From contig CAMDEE010000006.1 of NCBI GenBank assembly GCA_945895375.1, forward strand, positions 42,876 to 106,875: DNA of 64,000 nucleotides, written 5' to 3'. This stretch comes from Auritidibacter sp. Marseille-P8566 (lineage in GTDB: Bacteria; Actinomycetota; Actinomycetes; Actinomycetales; Microbacteriaceae). The notes beneath the pieces were generated by a model. The model saw only the letters and a list, made by a program, of their open reading frames with translations, searched no databases and was not told the origin of the DNA. Both the position numbers and the translations under genes were made by a program. Below are positions 15,604-23,840 of this stretch, in pieces (within the stretch, counting starts at the first letter, position 1; every line of letters begins with the position of its first letter).

Positions 15604-18600
15604 TTAGCCCCAGTGTGGTGGCTTATCGTTTCTTAGACGATCATCGTTAGAAGTATTTGAATCTCCCCACGCAGCATCGGTATCTTCATGAACCCGAGGA
15701 ACAGCCTGGGTGTTCAACATTGTTGGAGTAATCTCCACTCCTAAACGAACAGCAATTCTTTCCGCTACTGCCTGAGGATCACTAAAGACTTCGAATGAAT
15801 AAACCCTTTGATAGCCCCAACCTAGAGATCTAAGTAGAGCTGGTCTCAATCTGATTCGCTCGGTAACTGTCAGGTCTGAGTTAGCCCAGTCTGGTTCAAC
15901 AATTAGTGATTGATTACCAAAAGATGCCACCAGAGGAATTCTTTCTCCGAAGCCCTCAACGACTCTGATACCAAAGCGCTTGAGTCTTCTTGATAGGTCA
16001 GCGAGCATTGGATCTGAATCAAAGGTGTCGGTTTCGACGGAGTCGTTATAGATAGGTCTTAGAAGTGTTGTCAGGTAAGCGGTAGCACCTTCAGGTCCTA
16101 GTTCTGGTAAGTCATAGGCACTGAAGCAACTCACGATAGTCAGGGAGTATCTGGCACTAACTAGCATGTTGGCAAGCCATCTTCTAGCCTCAGGTTCATT
16201 CAATAAACCAAAGTGTGAAAGGAGCTTGCCCTGGGCTGTTCTTCCAAAGCCAATAGTAAATATGATGCGATCAGCCAAGCGGTGATTCAGATCAGCAAGG
16301 GTTGTGATTTCAAACTTTTCACGACCGTGCTTCTCGAAATACTCCATTAGATCTGGTCTTGATTCAAGAGCTTCCTGCAGGGCTATGTCTAGGTTCTCAA
16401 CATGGACAGCACTAGCACTAACTACCAATAGGGATTCATCTGGTGAGTGCTTGACGTGGTCAAGGATTAGTTCAATGACCTTCTCAACCTCAGCAACCGG
16501 AGACTCGGTGCTAGCAGTCTTGTTACCTAGAGTTCTGTTCTCACCATTGACAATTACAAGATCCAGTGCTGACTTACCATCGAACTCATTAGCGGTTGGT
16601 TCAACCTCAAGCCTTCCTTGGTAGAACTCTTTGTTGATTAGTTGGCTAAAGAGCTGCCCCTTTAGGCGGTATGAACGCTTGAGGACTTCACGGCCAAAGA
16701 TAGAACTAATCACTTCAAATGAACTTGGGGCCTCAGGAGCTTTGGCCTTGAGAGATAGCTGCCATTCCACTTCAAAGCCGTTAGGTTCAGAAATCATTGG
16801 ATCGCCAAAAGCAATGAACTGTTTCGCTCTCATAAGCCCTGATAGGTTCTCAGCAATAGTTGTTCCACAGGCATCCATGATGATTACTGCATCAAAGACC
16901 TTCTCTTGGAGTAATTCAACTGGCAACTCATAAGGACTGGAGGCAACGTGGGAGGCAAGGCTAGGCCAAAGTTTTCTCGCGTGCTTGGTCATTAGGGGAA
17001 GTGAAGAGACTCTTTCTTTTAAAACTGTTCTGATGGCTTCGAGTTCCTGAGGTAGTTCTTGCCCTAACTGATTCCAGCGTCTTGCAGTTCTGTGTGATAT
17101 CTCTTTACGAGATTCAATCATTAGACGCTGATCAGCCATCACGAACTTGGTTTCAAGATCGGCAAGTAGTTCTGGTGTGTATGAGGTGAAGGCGTTATCC
17201 CCCACAAGTAAATACTCAAGAGCTGAAAGCCACCAGCACTGATCAAACTCAGCAATTAAGGATTCATTTCGAGCACCATTGGTAGCAAGAGATCGAACCA
17301 AGGAACTTAGCCCTGCATCCTGGACTCTATTACGAAGATCGTTCTTAGCAACCAGGTTGTCAAGTGGAGCAGTCTCTGTTGCGAGTGCTCTTAGCTTTTT
17401 GCTTAGTTCGCTGATTGGTAACTCAATCAGGTTAGGACGATCTGGGTTCTGGTCTAGGTGCGAGTCAAGTTTGATGAGGTCAGCAACCAGTGATTGGTAA
17501 ATGACCTGAGCATCGTCTAGACCAAGTGGAACATTAGGCAGGATTGCTTGAGTGCAGAGCGCTTTCCACTGGGTAGCCTGCTCCTCTATCTGAAGAAGGG
17601 CTACGTGTAGATCATTTACTGAAACTCCAACGCGGACATACTCTTTAGCGTGCTTACTTAGAGCACGTCTAGTCTTTCCAGACATACCGTTCTTCTCACG
17701 GCGAGGGCTGGTAGCGGTAATCAAATCAGTTAGCGGTCTATCAAAGACATCTGGGCGGAACCTATCCAGGGTTCCTCTGATGCTGATTAGAAGCCTTAGA
17801 TATTCTCCCCACTGAGCCACATTCACTGCATCTGGGAAATGAACCTGCTTAGAGATATCGTCAAGTCTTTGGCCAAATGAAGGAAGAACATCATCGGCTA
17901 GACGACTAGCTAGCGATAAGACCCTTGGGACTTCGGCTGGATCTTCGAATCTGGAATTAGCCCAAGGGCTTGACTGTACTGAAAGTTCAAACTCCCCTAG
18001 ATCAACTGCTTCATGCAATAAGGCGATGGCAGCAGTTCGGTTTCTAGTTTCAAATAGTGCAGAGCCCTGGATACGAGCATTGGTTTTTGGAGGCTTTGGT
18101 AGTGCACTTAGCTCAGCTAGTTTCTCTAGGGCATCAGAGATGCTGATGCCAAGAACTGGGTGCTTGACGCTAAGTGAGTCTTGGTATTCGGCAAGTTTTT
18201 CTGCAGCAAAGCTTCTTCCTTGATGAGCTTCTTTCAGATTGGCTGGAGTCGATTTCTCATAACGAGAAATAGCACTGACCACATCTAACCAAGCAGAGTA
18301 CGAGCGCACCATCAGACCACTCAGTCCTGCCTGAGTGAGTCTTGCTGATAGCTCGTTGATGGTCTGTCGACGTGGAGCAATTACTAGAGCACGTTTACCT
18401 TCTGCTGAGAAAGCAGCCAAGATGTTAGCTACGGTTTGGGTATAACCAGTACCAGGCAAAACTTCAACAGCAAAAGAATCTCCTGCTACTGCTCTCTTGA
18501 TGATCTTGGCCTGGTTTGAATCAGCATCTGCTGCCAGAAGGACATTAGGTAAGACATCAACATCAGACTCAATTGGTTTGCCTAAAGCAATCTTCGAAAC

Positions 18601-19254
18601 AAAAGAGTTAGGTTCTGGGGGTAGCTCTCGAAGCATCAAGGTTGGTGCTGTGACAGCGTTGGTTAGGGCTAATGTTCTTTGAATCTCAAGCTCAGGAACA
18701 TCCTTGGTTGCATCAGCTAGGAAGCTGAGCAGAGTAATAGGAACTAGATCGGTTGCTTCACGATAGACCCGATTGAGCTTTTGAACATCTAAGTCAATCT
18801 GGAAGTGTTTTTTCAGGGTGATGACTAGTTCAGGGTTTATAAAAGGATCGCCCACTAGGACTAGCTCGTAGTCTCTGCCTCGACGAACAAGCTCAGCTCC
18901 CCACATCATCGCAGGGATTCGGAGGTCAAGGTTCACAGTTCTAAAGTCAATGGATCCAGCAAGTAAAAAGATGGAGCCTAGGCCAAAGTTTGAGAGCAAT
19001 CTTTCGCTTTTGATCTTGATGTGTCGGGCTTCGGTTAGAGCCTTTGAATAAGCAATTGGGTCTCTGACCAGGTTGGCTAATAGACCTCTGTGGCTCTTAG
19101 TAAAGAGGGATAGACCTACTGGATGTGATTTCTCAAGATTGACTAAACCAAGAACATCTAGATCTAGGTTGGTCAGCGGATTAGCTCCACCGATACCTCT
19201 GATCTCTTCCAGCCATCTGGTGTATTGCTCTTGTGTTCTGTCTTGTTCACTCAT
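15604..19254 (-). CDS. Large SF1 helicase-like protein with degenerate ATPase motifs and C-terminal Vsr-like domain
   Basis: 1216 residues. The fold order fits actinobacterial AAA_11/AAA_12 helicases with a C-terminal REase_MTES_1575 (Vsr-like) domain. However, the Walker A loop reads PGTGYTQT (residues 267-274), with Tyr where the phosphate-binding Lys should be, and the Walker B region near residue 795 reads IIMDACG instead of the usual DEA. The motif VI region keeps its outline (LLNEPEARRWLANMLVSARYS). The C-terminal part (about 1090-1170) has RPALLRSLGWGYQRVYS, but the usual acidic catalytic pattern is not obvious. Likely an inactive but conserved nucleic-acid-binding protein; I cannot prove function. 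Flanked by tRNA-Arg and the FmdB gene. Confidence 0.82.
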   Translation of the reverse strand: MSEQDRTQEQYTRWLEEIRGIGGANPLTNLDLDVLGLVNLEKSHPVGLSLFTKSHRGLLANLVRDPIAYSKALTEARHIKIKSERLLSNFGLGSIFLLAGSIDFRTVNLDLRIPAMMWGAELVRRGRDYELVLVGDPFINPELVITLKKHFQIDLDVQKLNRVYREATDLVPITLLSFLADATKDVPELEIQRTLALTNAVTAPTLMLRELPPEPNSFVSKIALGKPIESDVDVLPNVLLAADADSNQAKIIKRAVAGDSFAVEVLPGTGYTQTVANILAAFSAEGKRALVIAPRRQTINELSARLTQAGLSGLMVRSYSAWLDVVSAISRYEKSTPANLKEAHQGRSFAAEKLAEYQDSLSVKHPVLGISISDALEKLAELSALPKPPKTNARIQGSALFETRNRTAAIALLHEAVDLGEFELSVQSSPWANSRFEDPAEVPRVLSLASRLADDVLPSFGQRLDDISKQVHFPDAVNVAQWGEYLRLLISIRGTLDRFRPDVFDRPLTDLITATSPRREKNGMSGKTRRALSKHAKEYVRVGVSVNDLHVALLQIEEQATQWKALCTQAILPNVPLGLDDAQVIYQSLVADLIKLDSHLDQNPDRPNLIELPISELSKKLRALATETAPLDNLVAKNDLRNRVQDAGLSSLVRSLATNGARNESLIAEFDQCWWLSALEYLLVGDNAFTSYTPELLADLETKFVMADQRLMIESRKEISHRTARRWNQLGQELPQELEAIRTVLKERVSSLPLMTKHARKLWPSLASHVASSPYELPVELLQEKVFDAVIIMDACGTTIAENLSGLMRAKQFIAFGDPMISEPNGFEVEWQLSLKAKAPEAPSSFEVISSIFGREVLKRSYRLKGQLFSQLINKEFYQGRLEVEPTANEFDGKSALDLVIVNGENRTLGNKTASTESPVAEVEKVIELILDHVKHSPDESLLVVSASAVHVENLDIALQEALESRPDLMEYFEKHGREKFEITTLADLNHRLADRIIFTIGFGRTAQGKLLSHFGLLNEPEARRWLANMLVSARYSLTIVSCFSAYDLPELGPEGATAYLTTLLRPIYNDSVETDTFDSDPMLADLSRRLKRFGIRVVEGFGERIPLVASFGNQSLIVEPDWANSDLTVTERIRLRPALLRSLGWGYQRVYSFEVFSDPQAVAERIAVRLGVEITPTMLNTQAVPRVHEDTDAAWGDSNTSNDDRLRNDKPPHWG

Positions 19255-19340
19255 TAGAGAACTAGCCTAACTTTGACGCTTTCACGAACATCGTAGGCTG
19301 GGCTGGATTCGGGTAAGTTTGACTGATGTAGCGATGATTT

Positions 19341-19412
19341 GCCCTCGTAGCTCAGTGGATAGAGCAGTGGTTTCCTAAACCATGTGCGGAAGTTCGATTC
19401 TTCTCGGGGGCA
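19341..19412 (+). tRNA. tRNA-Arg (anticodon CCT)
   Basis: Acceptor GCCCTCG pairs with CGGGGGC, D-arm GCTC/GAGC, anticodon stem GTGGT/ACCAT with loop TTCCTAA, T-loop TTCGATT, discriminator A at 19412. Anticodon CCT reads AGG. CCA is not encoded. It is divergent from the helicase-like gene and ends 3 nt from the convergent HNH gene. Confidence 0.95.
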
Positions 19413-19415
19413 CCC

Positions 19416-19919
19416 TTAGGCAGCTTTAGGTAAAGCCAGATACTCATCCCACGTAGGTTCTAGTTTTTCAGCACCTCTAATAAGCCATGCTCCACCATGA
19501 GGCATCTTTGGTGTGAAGGATAAAGTCCAACCCATTTCATTCAAAGTCTTATCACCTTTGATGTTGTTACATCTTAGGCAAGCAGCCACTAGATTCTCCC
19601 AAGAGTCAGTTCCACCTTTTGATTTAGGTTGAACGTGATCAACAGTGTTGGCCGCTCTATTGCAATATGCACAGCGGTGAGCATCTCTTCTTAGAACTCC
19701 CCTTCTGGAGAGTGGAATGTTTCTAGATCCTGGCACTCGGACATATCTACTCAACAGAATTACCGAAGGCAGCTCGTATTCACTTGTTGCGCTATGAACC
19801 TTTTGCTCGGTAGATCCTTCAAGCACGGTGGCTTTCTTGTTAAGCACCAAAACAATGGCTCGCTTGAATGAGACCACACCCAGTGGCTCGTATCCCGCAT
19901 TCAAAACTAGTGTTCTCAT
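19416..19919 (-). CDS. HNH endonuclease family protein
   Basis: A 167-residue protein, typical of the chromosomal actinobacterial HNH group that starts MRTLVLNAGYEPLGVVSFKR. The C-terminal half has a four-cysteine zinc site (CAYC and CLRC) and the HNH core VDHVQPKSKGG...WENLVAAC...CNNIKGD. DNA target unknown. I use the ATG at 19919 because AAAGGA stands 8 nt upstream and the family starts here; the frame remains open to 19985. A 26-codon gene with its own terminator lies upstream on the same strand. Confidence 0.92.
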   Translation of the reverse strand: MRTLVLNAGYEPLGVVSFKRAIVLVLNKKATVLEGSTEQKVHSATSEYELPSVILLSRYVRVPGSRNIPLSRRGVLRRDAHRCAYCNRAANTVDHVQPKSKGGTDSWENLVAACLRCNNIKGDKTLNEMGWTLSFTPKMPHGGAWLIRGAEKLEPTWDEYLALPKAA

Positions 19920-19983
19920 GTTGCATCCTTTCGAAATCACCTGCACGGATTGCAGGTTTTCGTATCTATCAACTACAAGGCTC

Positions 19984-20018
19984 AAACAAAAAACGCGTCA
20001 CCGTAATCGGTAACGCGT
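19984..20018 (-). terminator. Rho-independent terminator between the 26-codon gene and the HNH gene
   Basis: Eleven-position stem ACGCGTCACCG/CGGTAACGCGT (one mismatch) with a TAAT loop; read on the minus strand it is followed by TTTTTTGTTTG. It begins at the very base after the stop codon of the small gene. Confidence 0.85.
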
Positions 20019-20099
20019 CTAAGCAGAGAAAGTTTGACAAGGACAAACTACGTGAAGATGTTCAAACTCATGCTTGGCAGGCACAGGGAAGGCATCCAT
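20019..20099 (-). CDS. Small 26-residue protein or leader peptide with CPC motif
   Basis: Minus-strand ATG at 20099 with a strong AAAGGAG seven bases upstream; the product is MDAFPVPAKHEFEHLHVVCP followed by CQTFSA. It carries three His and a Cys-Pro-Cys motif, which could bind metal or sense redox state (inference). The stop is immediately followed by a strong terminator hairpin, so it is either a separate tiny gene or an attenuator leader for the HNH gene 65 nt further on. I know no named family. Confidence 0.65.
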   Translation of the reverse strand: MDAFPVPAKHEFEHLHVVCPCQTFSA

Positions 20100-20207
20100 T
20101 AGTTTCTCCTTTCAAAGCCAAAAGTTGACTTGGAAAAAGGTTACGACCTAAGGCCAAAAATGCCTAGGAAACACACCAAAGTAAAAGGTTAAGAATTGGT
20201 GCTGTTT

Positions 20208-21107
20208 TTAGTCGATTACGCGGGCGTAGTAGACGTTTGGAGTGTAGATAGGAGCTAGCTTCACGCGGTCGCCAGGTCTAGGAGCGTGATAGAACATGCC
20301 AGAACCTGCGTAAATACCGTTGTGGCTGTGGTTGCTCATGATTACAAGGTCGCCTGGTCTAGCGTCTGACTTCTTGATTCTCTTGATTCTTGGGTGAGCT
20401 GCCTGAGCGTTCACAGAGTGAGGAAGCAGTAGCCCAAACTCAGAGAAGACCAGGCGAACATAGCCTGAACAGTCAAGACCGGTTGGTAGCTGACCACCAA
20501 GGATGTATGGAACACCTACGTGCTTAGCAGCAACCTTCATAATGTCATCAGGATTGAGTTCTGAGTACTTAGGGTTCGCGGCTAGATCAAAAGCGGTTAG
20601 ACCGGTGTAACCGAGGTAGTTGTTTCTGTCGGTTAGACGTCTTAGATCGTTAGCTGACATGATTCCGTAAGAACCACGCTCATAGCTAATGGTTGTTTCA
20701 ACAGCAATGGCTAGGCTCTGAGCCTCACCAGCTGCACCTTGAGAGTTAGAAGCAAGACCTGATAGAGCGGTAACAGCTGGGCTGTATGCGTAAGCAGGAA
20801 GGCTGGCAGTTGCTGTTACCCCTCCGATAACGCTCATCACAACCGCAGTCTTGACTGCTGCTCGCTTACGAAGAGGGAGTTTGGCGATAGGTCTGATTAG
20901 AGAAGTTGGAGAACCCTCAACCTGAGGAGGGTTTGCTTTGAAGTATTTGCGATCTAGCTTGGCTGCTCTTTTTTCTGCCTTAAGCGCTGCCCTGCTACTA
21001 CGCTTTCTTTCGCTTTCCCGGATGGATCTGCGACTACGAAGCTCAAAAGATTCGAGGACATTGATTTCAACGTCAGCGCGACGGCGTCCAGATGGCTTTT
21101 CAGTCAA
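20208..21107 (-). CDS. Secreted NlpC/P60-family peptidoglycan hydrolase
   Basis: Cuts peptide cross-links of the cell wall. A long basic N-terminus (residues 1-85) precedes a hydrophobic signal/anchor segment (AVVMSVIGGVTATASLPAYA, about 88-107). The C-terminal NlpC/P60 domain (from about residue 190) has the catalytic Cys in GLDCSGYV, the catalytic His in MSNHSHNGIYAG, and a third polar residue in YHAPRPGD. The start is a TTG at 21107 with AAGGAGG 8 nt upstream; the in-between ATG stops after two codons. A structured leader of about 110 nt precedes it. Confidence 0.9.
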   Translation of the reverse strand: MTEKPSGRRRADVEINVLESFELRSRRSIRESERKRSSRAALKAEKRAAKLDRKYFKANPPQVEGSPTSLIRPIAKLPLRKRAAVKTAVVMSVIGGVTATASLPAYAYSPAVTALSGLASNSQGAAGEAQSLAIAVETTISYERGSYGIMSANDLRRLTDRNNYLGYTGLTAFDLAANPKYSELNPDDIMKVAAKHVGVPYILGGQLPTGLDCSGYVRLVFSEFGLLLPHSVNAQAAHPRIKRIKKSDARPGDLVIMSNHSHNGIYAGSGMFYHAPRPGDRVKLAPIYTPNVYYARVID

Positions 21108-21222
21108 AACATATCCTCCTTACTAATTCTTTGGTGTAAAACCTAAAGTCTTATGCGAGTCCGTACTTCTAAACTGAACTGATCTCGCTCCTTGGACTGG
21201 GTTGGCTGCCTCAAGGTTTTAT
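21108..21222 (-). promoter_or_regulatory. Structured 5' leader of the NlpC/P60 gene
   Basis: On the minus strand, a TATAAA-like -10 at about 21219-21224 is followed by CCTTG...CAAGG and GCGAG...CTCGC inverted pairs and a small GGT/ACC hairpin, then AAGGAGG. Actinobacterial NlpC/P60 genes often carry the c-di-AMP (ydaO) riboswitch, but I do not find that motif here. Confidence 0.4.
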
Positions 21223-21287
21223 AAGTTTACCCTGAAATCGCTTCCAAAAATTTTATCCAGAGCCCTAATGGGCCCAAAGCCCAGTAT

Positions 21288-21968
21288 TTACGCAGGAATA
21301 ACGAATATATGAGCCACGTCAAAGGCGGTGAGACTAACCGAGTTCTGGCCTTCTACGGTTGTTACAAGGACCCTGTCTGTGGCTTGGGTAGCCACTATTC
21401 GAGCTCCTGGGACCACTTCTGCTGCCTTTAGGTGGGCTAGCGCATCGGAATAACCCTGCAGGGGCTCTGCGATTCTCTTCACTATTACTTCAACCCCTAA
21501 ATGCTCTATAAGAGGTGTAACAACCTCCCCCATTGCGGTTGATTCTCCCCTGCCGAGATGTTCTAATCCTGGGATTGGATTACCAAATGGAGACTTCTCG
21601 ACATCTTGTACTAGTTCCAGGATCTTGAGTTCAACCTGCTCACTCATCACATGCTCCCAGCGGCAGGCTTCCTCATGAACTAGGTGCCACTCAAGGCCAA
21701 TGATGTTGGCTAGAAGTAGTTCAGCTAGTCGATGCTTACGCATAACCTCAATGGCAAGCTGTCTGCCTTCGGTGGTGAGTTCTAGGTGACGATCTCCCGA
21801 GACTACGACTAGTCCGTTTTTCTCCATGCGGGCAACTGTTTCAGAAACGGTTGGGCCAGAGTGATCGAGACGCTCTGAGATGCGAGCACGCAAAGGCACA
21901 TGGCCTTCTTCTTCGAGTTCCAAAATGGTTCGAAGGTACATCTCGGTGGTATCAATCAAATCGGTCAC
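21288..21968 (-). CDS. ideR: Iron-dependent repressor, DtxR/IdeR family
   Basis: Metal-sensing transcriptional repressor of iron uptake and storage genes. The N-terminal winged helix (ISERLDHSGPTVSETVARME) is followed by the dimer/metal domain and a C-terminal SH3-like domain. The ligands fall at the same residue numbers as in M. tuberculosis IdeR: Met10, Cys102, Glu105, His106 for one site and His79, Glu83, His98 for the other. Length 226. GTG start; TAGGCT 6 nt upstream (21975-21980). Divergent from serC. Confidence 0.92.
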   Translation of the reverse strand: MTDLIDTTEMYLRTILELEEEGHVPLRARISERLDHSGPTVSETVARMEKNGLVVVSGDRHLELTTEGRQLAIEVMRKHRLAELLLANIIGLEWHLVHEEACRWEHVMSEQVELKILELVQDVEKSPFGNPIPGLEHLGRGESTAMGEVVTPLIEHLGVEVIVKRIAEPLQGYSDALAHLKAAEVVPGARIVATQATDRVLVTTVEGQNSVSLTAFDVAHIFVIPA

Positions 21969-21974
21969 CTGATA

Positions 21975-21980
21975 AGCCTA
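21975..21980 (-). promoter_or_regulatory. -10-like hexamer for ideR
   Basis: TAGGCT on the minus strand, 6 nt before the GTG at 21968. Confidence 0.45.
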
Positions 21981-22003
21981 AATCGTGAATGGCTTAGCCC
22001 GAC

Positions 22004-22009
22004 TAAACT
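22004..22009 (+). promoter_or_regulatory. -10-like hexamer for serC
   Basis: TAAACT, 7 nt before the ATG at 22017; it lies 24 bp from the ideR hexamer on the other strand. Confidence 0.45.
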
Positions 22010-22016
22010 TTGGGAC

Positions 22017-23135
22017 ATGACCTCGATTATTATTCCTGCAGATTTGCTCCCTCAAGATGGACGCTTCGGCTGTGGGCCTTCTAAGGTAAGGCCTAGCCAG
22101 ATAGCAGCTTTTGCTAAGGAAGGTGCTGAACTGATGGGCACCTCTCATCGCCAGGCACCAGTGAAGAATCTAGTCAAGCGTGTTCAAGAAGGTCTGATGG
22201 ATCTCTATCACAACCCTGAAGGCTACGAGATTGTTATTGGTAACGGTGGCTCAACTGCGTTTTGGGATGTCGCCTCATACAGCCTTGCTGAAGGTAAATC
22301 ACAACTTCTAGTGCACGGTGAGTTTGGGGCAAAGTTTGCCTCATCACTAAGTGCCCCATGGCTAACCAAGCCAACGGTTATTCAAGGAGAGGTTGGCTCA
22401 AGATTAGAGCTAGTAGCGGAGGCTGGAATCTCTGCCTATGCATATCCGCAGAACGAAACTTCAACCGGTGTTGTTACTCCTGTTGAGAAAGTTGCTGGAG
22501 CAGATAAAGATGCTCTTTACTTCACTGATGCAACGAGTGCTGCCGGTGGTATTGACTTTGATCCATACAACACAGATGTTTACTACTTTGCTCCGCAGAA
22601 GAACTTCGCTAGCGATGGCGGGCTCTGGTTTGCTCTAATGTCACCAGCAGCTATCGAAAGAGCAGAAAGAATTGCTGCTAGCGATCGATACATCCCTGAG
22701 TTCCTATCTCTAAAGACTGCTATCGATAACTCTCGTTTGAACCAGACTCTAAACACCCCTGCGATTGCAACCCTGTTCTTCCTAGCCGATCAGGTTGATT
22801 GGATGAATAACTCAGGAGGCTTGGCTTGGGCTGATAGCAGAACCAAGGCTGCTTCTGACCACCTCTACGCGTGGGCTGAAGCTAGTTCGTTTGCAACACC
22901 TTTTGTTACTAACCCTGAACACAGATCTCAGGTTGTTTCAACCATTGACTTCGATGAGTCAATTGATGCTGCTGAGGTAGCAAAGGTCTTACGTAGCAAC
23001 GGCATTGTTGACACCGAGCCTTACCGAAAACTAGGTCGCAACCAGTTGCGTATTGCTACCTTCACAGCAACTGAACTCAGCGATGTTCAGCAACTAACCA
23101 AGTCAATCGACTACGTCGTTTCAAACCTGCGTTAG
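22017..23135 (+). CDS. serC: Phosphoserine aminotransferase (actinobacterial type)
   Basis: PLP-dependent transaminase of the serine pathway. It opens IPADLLPQDGRFGCGPSKVRP, has GTSHRQAPVK, the PLP region TDATSAAGGIDFD and the lysine site YYFAPQKNFASDGG. Length 372. The frame is open back to 21900, but that would overlap ideR; the ATG at 22017 with TAAACT 7 nt upstream fits the family start. Followed by the DUF2530 gene after 9 nt. Confidence 0.95.
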   Translation: MTSIIIPADLLPQDGRFGCGPSKVRPSQIAAFAKEGAELMGTSHRQAPVKNLVKRVQEGLMDLYHNPEGYEIVIGNGGSTAFWDVASYSLAEGKSQLLVHGEFGAKFASSLSAPWLTKPTVIQGEVGSRLELVAEAGISAYAYPQNETSTGVVTPVEKVAGADKDALYFTDATSAAGGIDFDPYNTDVYYFAPQKNFASDGGLWFALMSPAAIERAERIAASDRYIPEFLSLKTAIDNSRLNQTLNTPAIATLFFLADQVDWMNNSGGLAWADSRTKAASDHLYAWAEASSFATPFVTNPEHRSQVVSTIDFDESIDAAEVAKVLRSNGIVDTEPYRKLGRNQLRIATFTATELSDVQQLTKSIDYVVSNLR

Positions 23136-23138
23136 ATT
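23133..23138 (+). promoter_or_regulatory. -10-like hexamer for the DUF2530 gene
   Basis: TAGATT, 6 nt before the ATG at 23145; it overlaps the serC stop codon. Confidence 0.4.
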
Positions 23139-23144
23139 GACTTC

Positions 23145-23372
23145 ATGCGTTGGATAGTTAAAGATTCTGAAAGAAAACCAGACCCTGCCCCAATCAATGG
23201 AACAGTAAGAATTGCCATTGTTATTGGAATGATTGGCTTTGCTCTTGCCCTTGTCGTTTCAGTTGTTTTCTATGACCAGATCACTAGCCCAAACAAGGTT
23301 TGGTATCCATACACCTGCGTGGTGGGATTAGTTCTTGGTGTCCTCGCTTGGTTCAAGGTCGGCAACCGCTAA
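23145..23372 (+). CDS. DUF2530 small membrane protein
   Basis: 75 residues with two hydrophobic segments (VRIAIVIGMIGFALALVVSVV and YTCVVGLVLGVLAWF). The ERKPDPAPING start and the position straight after serC fit the actinobacterial DUF2530 family. Function unknown. Its last 45 nt overlap the convergent DUF3027 gene. Confidence 0.85.
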   Translation: MRWIVKDSERKPDPAPINGTVRIAIVIGMIGFALALVVSVVFYDQITSPNKVWYPYTCVVGLVLGVLAWFKVGNR

Positions 23373-23840
23373 CTCTTCTTCAGCATCTTCTTCAACATCA
23401 TCTGATTCGGCTGCAGCTTTAGCTGCTTCCTCTTCATCGATTGCATTAGCGGCATCAATGAATGCTTGTCTTTCAAGTTCTAACTGCAGCGCTTGGTAAT
23501 CAGCAAGACGCTCTGACCAAGGAACCCACTTAGGGGCAACCAGTGAATCTTCCCCTGGCACCATGACAACTTCACAAAGACTTGGTTCAGTTACTGGATC
23601 TGCTTGGAAAATAGTTACTGACCAACGCCATCCTTGATAGCCAAGTTTCTTAGCTTCGAATAGGTAGGTTGTGATGCCTTCGCCCTCATCGATGACTTCG
23701 AGGTATGCCCCTAGTTCATTCTTCTCAGCCGCTGACTTAGCAGCAACTTCAGCGAAAGCCTTCAGGTCAAAAAGATTCTTGACCTGCTTTTCAGGCTTTC
23801 TTAGTTTGACAAACTTAGGAAGTTTTTTGAGCCTAGCCAT
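23328..23840 (-). CDS. DUF3027 protein
   Basis: 170 residues. The core GEGITTYLFEAKKLGYQGWRW followed by SVTIFQ, VVMVPGEDSLVAPKWVPWSERL is the DUF3027 signature. Family members in larger actinobacteria are longer; here the N-terminal part is short and the C-terminus is an acidic low-complexity tail (EEEAAKAAAESDDVEEDAEEE). Function unknown. Translationally coupled to the cold-shock-domain gene upstream (TAATG overlap), which hints at an RNA-related role (inference). Confidence 0.87.
   Translation of the reverse strand: MARLKKLPKFVKLRKPEKQVKNLFDLKAFAEVAAKSAAEKNELGAYLEVIDEGEGITTYLFEAKKLGYQGWRWSVTIFQADPVTEPSLCEVVMVPGEDSLVAPKWVPWSERLADYQALQLELERQAFIDAANAIDEEEAAKAAAESDDVEEDAEEELAVADLEPSEDTKN

Noticed and set aside
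19868..20128. An 86-residue plus-strand frame between the HNH and NlpC genes.
   Set aside because: It runs antisense through the HNH start, the terminator hairpin and the small peptide gene; no ribosome-binding site.
21240..21275. GGGCCC/GGGCTC hairpin after ideR as a terminator.
   Set aside because: The stem is short with a wobble pair, and the T tract lies about ten bases too far downstream; undecided, so not listed.
21108..21290. c-di-AMP (ydaO) riboswitch before the NlpC/P60 gene.
   Set aside because: The expected conserved purine-rich core and paired GGG/CCC elements are not seen.
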